Positions 58,764 through 64,000 of a stretch of DNA of 64,000 bases are shown piece after piece. Source of the DNA: JBJXHC01 sp046160825 (GTDB lineage: Bacteria > Bacteroidota > Ignavibacteria > UBA10030 > UBA6906). Each line of letters begins with the position of its first letter. Position 1 is the stretch's first letter. A model generated the notes under the pieces. That model ran no database searches and had not been told where the DNA came from. It saw only the letters and a program-made list of their open reading frames with translations. The stretch lies in the NCBI GenBank assembly GCA_046160825.1, contig JBJXHC010000075.1, forward strand, positions 1 to 64,000. Direction: 5' to 3'. Both the position numbers and the translations under genes were made by a program.

Positions 58764-61058
58764 TCAGGTTACGTGTTCCTCCACGAGGAGATCATGTATT
58801 GTCCGAAGCAGCGTGTCCGCCGTGTAAGGTTTCGGAAGGACAGCATCCACACTCTCTTCATCCAGTGCCGTGTATCCCGAAGAAAGCCCACTGGAGGCAA
58901 CGATCTTTACAGTTTGATCGATGGCTCGAATGGTACGCACCATTTCTGGTCCGCTCATAACCGGCATCATCATATCCGTAAGAATCAAACGAATTTGTCC
59001 CTTCATGCGGCTGTGTAGAGCCACGCCTTCGGTCCCATCGCCAGCAACAATGGCATGATAGCCGAATGATTCAAGCGTGGCCTTCGTAATCTGGCAAATG
59101 GCTGCCTCATCATCGACGATCATAATCAATTCGCCGTTTCCGTGCAGCATCTGTGGGCGCGATTCCAGGGTGGATTGTACGGAATCCGTATCGGCCGCCG
59201 GAAGATAGATCCTGAATTCCGTGCCCCGCGATTCCCTACTTGAGACAGCAACGAAACCTCCGTGCCCACGCACGATGGAAAGAACCGTCGAAAGTCCCAG
59301 GCCCGTTCCCACTCCAACATCTTTTGTGGTGAAGAACGGATCAAAGATTTTGTGAATAATCTCCTGTGGAATGCCGGTTCCGGTATCTGCGACCGTAAGA
59401 ACCATGTGTGGTCCTGTGTGTGCGCCCTGATGTCGTCTCGCGGTTGCTTCATCCACCTGCTCGTTCGTAAGTGAAAGGGTAAGTGTTCCTCCGTTCGGCA
59501 TGGCATCGCGCGCATTGACAGAAAGGTTCAGCAATACCTGATGCAATTGCGTTGCATCGCCCGAAAACGACCAGATATCATGGGGGACATGCGTCACGAT
59601 CTCTATCGACCGCGGGAATGTTTCCTTGACGATGTTCTCCATCTCCTTGATGAGATGGTGCGGTTGAAGCGTAATTCGTTCTCCTTCAACGCCACGGGCA
59701 AATGTCAACACCTGTTTCACCATTTCAGCTCCCCGTTTGGCGCTGAGCTCCAGCGAGCCCAACATCCTCTGGCTCGGCTCATCTTTGAATCGGCTGCGGA
59801 AGACTTCCACCGACATGAGGATCGGTGCAAGGACGTTATTTAAATCGTGTGCAATTCCTCCGGCCAGTGTACCGATACTTTCCATCCTCTGGGCGCGCAA
59901 AAATTGCTTTTCCATCATCTTCTTCTCTGTGATATCCGAACTGACGACAAGTATGGACTTCGGATTTCCCGCCGTGTCCCGGATGGTTGTCCAGCGACTC
60001 TCCACAACGATTTCCTTTGCCTCCTTGGTCACTTGGCGAAGCTCCCCACGCCATTCGCCATTCCTAAAAAGAGCATCCAATGCATGATCGCTTGACGCAA
60101 CAGTCGGGTGTTGCAGGAGCTCGGCAAACTTGCACCCAATTGCTTCTTCGCCTGTCCATCCATACAATTGCTCAGCGCCGGTGTTCCAAAAAACTATTGT
60201 GTCATCAAAATCGCGGACAACAATGGCATCTTGTGAAATATTGAGAAGTGCTGCCTGTTCACGGATTTTTTCCTCCGCCTGTTTCCGCTCAGTAATTTCC
60301 TGCAAGAGTTCCTTGGTCCGTTCTTTCACTCGTGTTTCAAGGTTGCGGTTCAGGTTCTCCAGTTCGCGGCGCGCAGATTCCAACCGATCCACCATTTGAT
60401 TAAATGACCGCGCAAGGTAGCCGACCTCATCATTGGAATACACGGTCGCCCTGCGTTTATGATCACCCCGTGCGATACGTTCCGCCGTTTGTACCATGTG
60501 TCGCAACGGGCCTGTGGCCATCAAACTGATACCGTACACAGCAATAACACCGATGACGAATATCGCGAGACTTACCAGTGCGATCGTTGTTTTTGTCCAA
60601 TGAATTTCCGAACGGACTTTCCTCAAGGAGAGACCGAGATATGTTTGTCCAATCGTTCGACCGCCGCGGATGATTGGTGCTGCGGTTCGATATAATTCCC
60701 CGTCGTGTGTGAAGCGTTCGCCAATACCTGTACTGCGGTAACGGAACATGTCCGCTTTGACTTTGTTGTGTGCCGCGAAGATTCTTCCGGAGTCGTCGAG
60801 AACGACAATGTAAACGATTTCGGGATTTTGTTTGACATTCTCGAATGCGTCGTGCGTCGTTGCCTTGTCGCGAGCAACGAGAGATGGTGCAACCACAAAA
60901 GCCGTCATCGTTGCAAGTCCGTCGCCCTTCTCCACACTCGCCCTCAACGCCTGGTCTTCGAGGCGGGAAGGGAAGTAGAGATAAATAAACAGCGAGTTCA
61001 CAGCGATGAATAAGACAAATAGCACTACCAGCTTAAGCCTGATGGATATATTGTCCAT
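58764..61058 (-). CDS. Membrane hybrid sensor histidine kinase (HAMP-PAS-HisKA-HATPase-REC)
   Basis: This 764-residue protein has helix 1 (LVVLFVLFIAVNSLFIYLYF), a periplasmic sensor domain (about 35-155) of the double-PAS-like CHASE8/dCache-like type, and helix 2 (ALVSLAIFVIGVIAVYGISLMA). HAMP, a PAS domain (AALLNISQDAIVVRDFDDTIVFWNTGAEQLYGW), HisKA (SIGTLAGGIAHDLNNVLAP), HATPase (DTGTGIPQEI, GTGLGLSTVLS) and a C-terminal receiver (IMIVDDEAAI, LILTDMMMPVMSG) follow. AGGA before ATG 61058 supports the start. It is encoded just upstream of the larger hybrid kinase on the same strand; they could form one signalling unit. No dedicated DNA-binding regulator is next to them. Confidence 0.92.
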   Translation of the reverse strand: MDNISIRLKLVVLFVLFIAVNSLFIYLYFPSRLEDQALRASVEKGDGLATMTAFVVAPSLVARDKATTHDAFENVKQNPEIVYIVVLDDSGRIFAAHNKVKADMFRYRSTGIGERFTHDGELYRTAAPIIRGGRTIGQTYLGLSLRKVRSEIHWTKTTIALVSLAIFVIGVIAVYGISLMATGPLRHMVQTAERIARGDHKRRATVYSNDEVGYLARSFNQMVDRLESARRELENLNRNLETRVKERTKELLQEITERKQAEEKIREQAALLNISQDAIVVRDFDDTIVFWNTGAEQLYGWTGEEAIGCKFAELLQHPTVASSDHALDALFRNGEWRGELRQVTKEAKEIVVESRWTTIRDTAGNPKSILVVSSDITEKKMMEKQFLRAQRMESIGTLAGGIAHDLNNVLAPILMSVEVFRSRFKDEPSQRMLGSLELSAKRGAEMVKQVLTFARGVEGERITLQPHHLIKEMENIVKETFPRSIEIVTHVPHDIWSFSGDATQLHQVLLNLSVNARDAMPNGGTLTLSLTNEQVDEATARRHQGAHTGPHMVLTVADTGTGIPQEIIHKIFDPFFTTKDVGVGTGLGLSTVLSIVRGHGGFVAVSSRESRGTEFRIYLPAADTDSVQSTLESRPQMLHGNGELIMIVDDEAAICQITKATLESFGYHAIVAGDGTEGVALHSRMKGQIRLILTDMMMPVMSGPEMVRTIRAIDQTVKIVASSGLSSGYTALDEESVDAVLPKPYTADTLLRTIHDLLVEEHVT

Positions 61059-61241
61059 TGCTTATCAATCCTGACAATAGTTGAACCTCTGGACAACGTC
61101 AACTCCTATGCCATTACAACCACGATGTTTTCAATCATTTAGGGAGCAAATTGGGCAGATTCCGGAAGGGAGAGGAAATTTTGAGCCGGGAGAGGTAATC
61201 TTGGATCGGAAAAATGGGGTGAAAACAACGGGGCAGCCTGA

Positions 61242-61278
61242 AACAACGAAGGCGGGCATAGCGCCCGCCTTCGTTGTT
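61242..61278 (-). terminator. Hairpin downstream of the DUF2911 gene
   Basis: AACAACGAAGGCGGGC and GCCCGCCTTCGTTGTT are perfect 16-base arms with a five-base loop. On the minus strand it follows the DUF2911 stop by about 17 bases and ends in GTTGTTTC. It likely ends that transcript and, on the plus side, insulates the divergent gap. Confidence 0.85.
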
Positions 61279-61294
61279 GGTGAGGATGGTACTG

Positions 61295-62263
61295 CTACTT
61301 GACTGAAAGCCTCACAGTATAAACTCTGTTCTCCCAACCAAGTGAGAGCGAGCCTGTCTCGCCGGAAGATTCAAGCTGGATGGTGAATGGGTCAATAGTC
61401 TTTTCCGATTCTTTCATTACCATCGCTACACGTACAAGGTCCATCGTCGGATCGTACTGTGCCGATCCCGGAGCCTTCTTGCTGATGATAAGCTCGAAAG
61501 AACCATTCCTTGGAAGCGAATAGAGTGTGTATGTTCCTGTGGGGATATCCTTGTCACCGATAGTGAGACTCTTTTCCGTTGAGAACACCGTTGCCTGGTT
61601 GGCACCGGTTCTCCAGATCGAATCCATCGGCACCAGCACACCCCAAATGTTTCTTCCGCGCATGAAGGGTTTGCTGTACTTGATGAAAACCCTGCCTCCG
61701 CCGAGTAGCGCTTCCGTCGAATCCAATGGACTGATCGGCCGGATTGTATTACTCTTCTCAAATCTTGTCGAGACCAAAGTGTTTTCCCACATCAGTTGCA
61801 GTGTACCGGATGCATCGCCGGTTTTTTCGAGAGCAATGGTAAACTGCTCGACCGGCTTCTCCAGTGTTGTCACTTCTGCATCGAAGCGTGCAAGGTCCTG
61901 GAATTCTTCATAACCGGTTCCCCACTGTTTGGTCTGCTTGTTCAGAATCAGTTTCCAGCCGTTGGGAGAAGGAATCGTCCATAACGTGTATGTCCCGCGC
62001 GGAACAGGAACCCCACCTATTACCATGTCGAAATTTGTCTTGAAGTGGGTTGCCTCGTTCGCACCCGTGCGCCAGACTTTGTCCCACGGCACGAGATCCC
62101 CCATGATCTTTCGTCCCCGCATGGATGGCCGGCCATAGTTCACAGAGACGACATTGGTATCAAGGGTGAGTGATACCGAGTCTCGCGGACTGAGCGATTG
62201 CTGCGCCTCGCCTGAAACTGTCACAAGCAAGAATATGAGAACGTATAAAGATGGATGTTTCAT
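61295..62263 (-). CDS. Exported protein with two tandem DUF2911 domains
   Basis: This 322-residue protein has a signal peptide (LYVLIFLLVTVSGEAQ). It contains the same domain twice: VNYGRPSMRGRKIMGDLVPWDKVWRTGANEATHFKT with GGVPVPRGTYTLWTIP (about 40-160), and IKYSKPFMRGRNIWGVLVPMDSIWRTGANQATVFST with GDKDIPTGTYTLYSLP (about 190-310). DUF2911 is found mostly in Bacteroidota and related groups and has no defined biochemical function; usual members have one copy. A 17-base gap separates it from the upstream lipoprotein gene, so they share a transcript. Confidence 0.85.
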   Translation of the reverse strand: MKHPSLYVLIFLLVTVSGEAQQSLSPRDSVSLTLDTNVVSVNYGRPSMRGRKIMGDLVPWDKVWRTGANEATHFKTNFDMVIGGVPVPRGTYTLWTIPSPNGWKLILNKQTKQWGTGYEEFQDLARFDAEVTTLEKPVEQFTIALEKTGDASGTLQLMWENTLVSTRFEKSNTIRPISPLDSTEALLGGGRVFIKYSKPFMRGRNIWGVLVPMDSIWRTGANQATVFSTEKSLTIGDKDIPTGTYTLYSLPRNGSFELIISKKAPGSAQYDPTMDLVRVAMVMKESEKTIDPFTIQLESSGETGSLSLGWENRVYTVRLSVK

Positions 62264-62280
62264 CGGAATTGGTTCCTTAC

Positions 62281-63288
62281 TTACTTGAATTTGATGGAAT
62301 TGACAACCCGCTCATACACCGGGAGGTACACAGCGCGTTGCGGTTTGAACCAATCGAATGTCGCGCGCATAACCTTGTCGTTCCTTACAACAAAATAAAT
62401 CCGGCGCTCAACCACACCGCTGGCGGAATAGGTAAGATACTTTGCGGCCTCGCCACCGATCTTTGCATCGCCGAATGTGGCACCTCTGAACTTGTCCTTG
62501 TTCTGGTCGAACACCTTCTCTACTGTCAAGCCCTGAGCCCCGAACACATCGAACTGGATATTGCAATCCAGCCGAACACCGCGCAACCCGATAACAAGTT
62601 CATTCTTTCCTTTTGCAGGGTTGGTGAAGTTGAAGTTCTCCGGATACTCGAACGCGAACATCTTTGCGTCGTAACTTGTGAATGTCTCGGACGGTAGAGT
62701 CTCATCGGCGCCAGCTTCCTTGGGTTTTGGAAGCTGGAAGGAGGCGAGTATGGCATCGAACACCGCTGCATGGGCGTTGTAGCGCTCTCCAAATCCGGAG
62801 AAGCCAAGATCATACATGATGGAGTCGCCGGCAATAAGAATATGATGACTGTTGATGATATTCCCTTCGCCGTAGTTTGCAACAAACGGGACCTTCGTCC
62901 CTTGTGCCCCGGCCACCGTCAGGCTCTGTTCTTGTCCGAGTTGGACTCCCGATTGACTCCAATCGGTTTTGAGTTGATTGATTGCTCCTGCGGGGTCTGC
63001 GGTTTTTGTAACGCGGACTGCAACCTCCACACCCATGGCTCCGGGATCTGTCGGAACGCGGAATTTTCCTTCCACTCCTTCTGCGTTGTAAAACACCGCC
63101 TGTCCCACTTGTGTATTGGCCACCCAGCCTTTGGGATAGCTGATGGTGAACCCGATTCCCGGGTCAGTATAGGCGACCATTTCACCGACCGGAACCGGCT
63201 CCATTTTCTTTTCTCCCGCGCAGCCCATGAATAAAACCGCCGTGAGAGTGGTAACAAGCAGTACATTGGATAATCGTTTTCTGTTCAT
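62281..63288 (-). CDS. Lipoprotein with two PsbP/DUF-like beta domains
   Basis: This 335-residue protein has lipobox VLFMG|C23. The first part (YTDPGIGFTISYPKGWVANTQVGQAVFYNAEG ... LTVAGAQGTKVPFVA) resembles the PsbP-like fold used by many bacterial lipoproteins that read FTISYPKGW. A second similar segment starts at MFAFEYPENFNFTNPAKGKNELVIG. It may bind a ligand or a partner at the membrane. Function unknown. ATG 63288 is preferred to ATG 63294 as it gives a standard signal peptide. Confidence 0.7.
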   Translation of the reverse strand: MNRKRLSNVLLVTTLTAVLFMGCAGEKKMEPVPVGEMVAYTDPGIGFTISYPKGWVANTQVGQAVFYNAEGVEGKFRVPTDPGAMGVEVAVRVTKTADPAGAINQLKTDWSQSGVQLGQEQSLTVAGAQGTKVPFVANYGEGNIINSHHILIAGDSIMYDLGFSGFGERYNAHAAVFDAILASFQLPKPKEAGADETLPSETFTSYDAKMFAFEYPENFNFTNPAKGKNELVIGLRGVRLDCNIQFDVFGAQGLTVEKVFDQNKDKFRGATFGDAKIGGEAAKYLTYSASGVVERRIYFVVRNDKVMRATFDWFKPQRAVYLPVYERVVNSIKFK

Positions 63289-63313
63289 GAACATATCCTC
63301 TCAGATTGTTGCA

Positions 63314-64000
63314 TTAGTTCTTGGGAACAACTGTGTCATACCAGGGTTTCTTCGCGCGGGTCCCGACTTCGTCAATGTGGACATGCTTCGCTTCTGTGTA
63401 CTCCTTCAATCCATCAATACCAAACTCCCGACCGATGCCACTCTGTTTGTATCCGCCGAACGGCGCACGTTCACTGAGTAGATGCCATTCGTTGATCCAT
63501 ACAGTTCCTGTGCGTAATCTCCGCGCAACGCTCATTGCCTTCTCGGGATCCTTCGACCAGACGCCTCCACCCAAACCAAACACGGAATCGTTTGCCATAC
63601 GCACGGCTTCATCCACTGTCCTGTAACGAATTACCGACAACACCGGGCCGAATATCTCTTCCTGGGCAATCGAAGACGAATTGAAGACGTGATCAAAAAT
63701 TGTTGGCTCAACGAAGAAACCGCGTGCGCATTCAGGATCATCAGGTATTTTACCACCGGTAACCACGTCGGCCCCTTCCTGCTTGCCCTTTGCGATGTAG
63801 GCAAGGACGATGTCCTGCTGCTTCCTGGAAACAAGCGGACCGATGTCGGTGCTCATTTGCATTGGGTCGCCGATTTTCATCTTACGGGTTTTTTCCACCA
63901 TGCGGTTGACGAACTGGTCTGCTTTGCCCTCCGGAAGAAAAAGCCTGGTGCCGGCCTCGCAACATTGTCCCTGATGGTAGAATATCGCGTACAGTGCACC
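63314..64000 (-). CDS. NAD(P)-dependent aldehyde dehydrogenase (partial, 5' end outside window)
   Basis: The frame is open to the window edge (the visible part begins GALYAIFYHQGQCCEAGTR), so the N-terminal half lies beyond 64000. The catalytic cysteine is in GQCCEAGTRLF. Other landmarks follow: IGPLVSRKQ, GADVVTGGK, GFFVEPTIF, EEIFGPVLSVIRY, GLGGGVWS, GTVWINEWH and PFGGYKQSGIGRE. This is the C-terminal half of a class 1/2-like ALDH, such as betaine-aldehyde or other aliphatic aldehyde dehydrogenase. Substrate cannot be assigned from this half. It is the first gene of a minus-strand group with the lipoprotein and DUF2911 genes, 25 bases upstream of the lipoprotein. Confidence 0.93.
   Translation of the reverse strand, partial: GALYAIFYHQGQCCEAGTRLFLPEGKADQFVNRMVEKTRKMKIGDPMQMSTDIGPLVSRKQQDIVLAYIAKGKQEGADVVTGGKIPDDPECARGFFVEPTIFDHVFNSSSIAQEEIFGPVLSVIRYRTVDEAVRMANDSVFGLGGGVWSKDPEKAMSVARRLRTGTVWINEWHLLSERAPFGGYKQSGIGREFGIDGLKEYTEAKHVHIDEVGTRAKKPWYDTVVPKN

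Noticed and set aside
1..64000. tRNA, rRNA, CRISPR, insertion sequence, integrase or prophage
   Set aside because: Both strands were read for CCA-ended cloverleaf-like segments, repeated spacers, transposase motifs and terminal repeats; none was convincing.

Overview
This is most likely a chromosomal segment from an uncultured or little-studied member of the Bacteroidota/Chlorobiota/Ignavibacteriota (FCB) lineage. The taxonomic clues are a protein resembling the type IX secretion plug family (DUF5103), a DUF2911 protein, an NrfD/ferredoxin module beside many c-type cytochromes, and pilins with a two-residue leader. This is inference from recognised families; no 16S rRNA, tRNA, IS element, prophage or CRISPR array was seen. 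The window is gene-dense. Both edges cut through genes: a malic-enzyme-type phosphotransacetylase domain on the left and an aldehyde dehydrogenase on the right.

Region 1 (1-23 kb) is a respiratory and extracellular electron-transfer island. It starts with an Rrf2 regulator and a NapH/CcoG-like polyferredoxin. A minus-strand operon follows with an NtrC-type activator, a sensor kinase carrying c-heme-like motifs in its periplasmic domain, and an archaemetzincin. Next comes a minus-strand operon with two membrane-anchored glycine-cleavage-H-like proteins lacking the lipoyl lysine, a four-cluster ferredoxin and an NrfD/HybB membrane protein. The plus strand then carries a 13-heme cytochrome fused to a cytochrome b (CbcL-like), a c554-like tetraheme protein, a NapC-like membrane cytochrome, and a porin-cytochrome set (beta-barrel, 12-heme periplasmic protein, two multiheme lipoproteins). 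The CcmF heme lyase closes the island. The suggested electron path is quinol to inner-membrane cytochrome to periplasmic cytochromes to porin conduit to cell surface.

Region 2 (23-36.5 kb) is a compact type IV pilus-like machine. It has a CheY-like protein, two PilB/GspE ATPases, two short pilins separated by a terminator, PilC, a PilT-like ATPase, a PilM-PilN fusion, a PilO protein with a PilP-like tail, a short secretin and an Ig-like lipoprotein.

Region 3 (36.6-64 kb) is mostly housekeeping and envelope genes: uvrA, an outer-membrane barrel, rlmI, a GT-C-like membrane protein, a T9SS plug-like protein, a Gfo/Idh/MocA oxidoreductase, a CCA-adding-type nucleotidyltransferase, a TolC-MacA-MacB-like efflux operon with two permeases, a Sel1-repeat protein, two large hybrid sensor kinases, a tandem DUF2911 protein, a lipoprotein and an aldehyde dehydrogenase.

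The most interesting pattern is regulatory. A sigma-54-like promoter motif, TGGCA-N6-TTG at exact spacing, sits before at least five transcription units of regions 1 and 2, with single-mismatch versions before several more. This ties the cytochrome island and the pilus machine into one candidate RpoN regulon, with the heme-type kinase and NtrC-like activator encoded here as the obvious candidate controllers.
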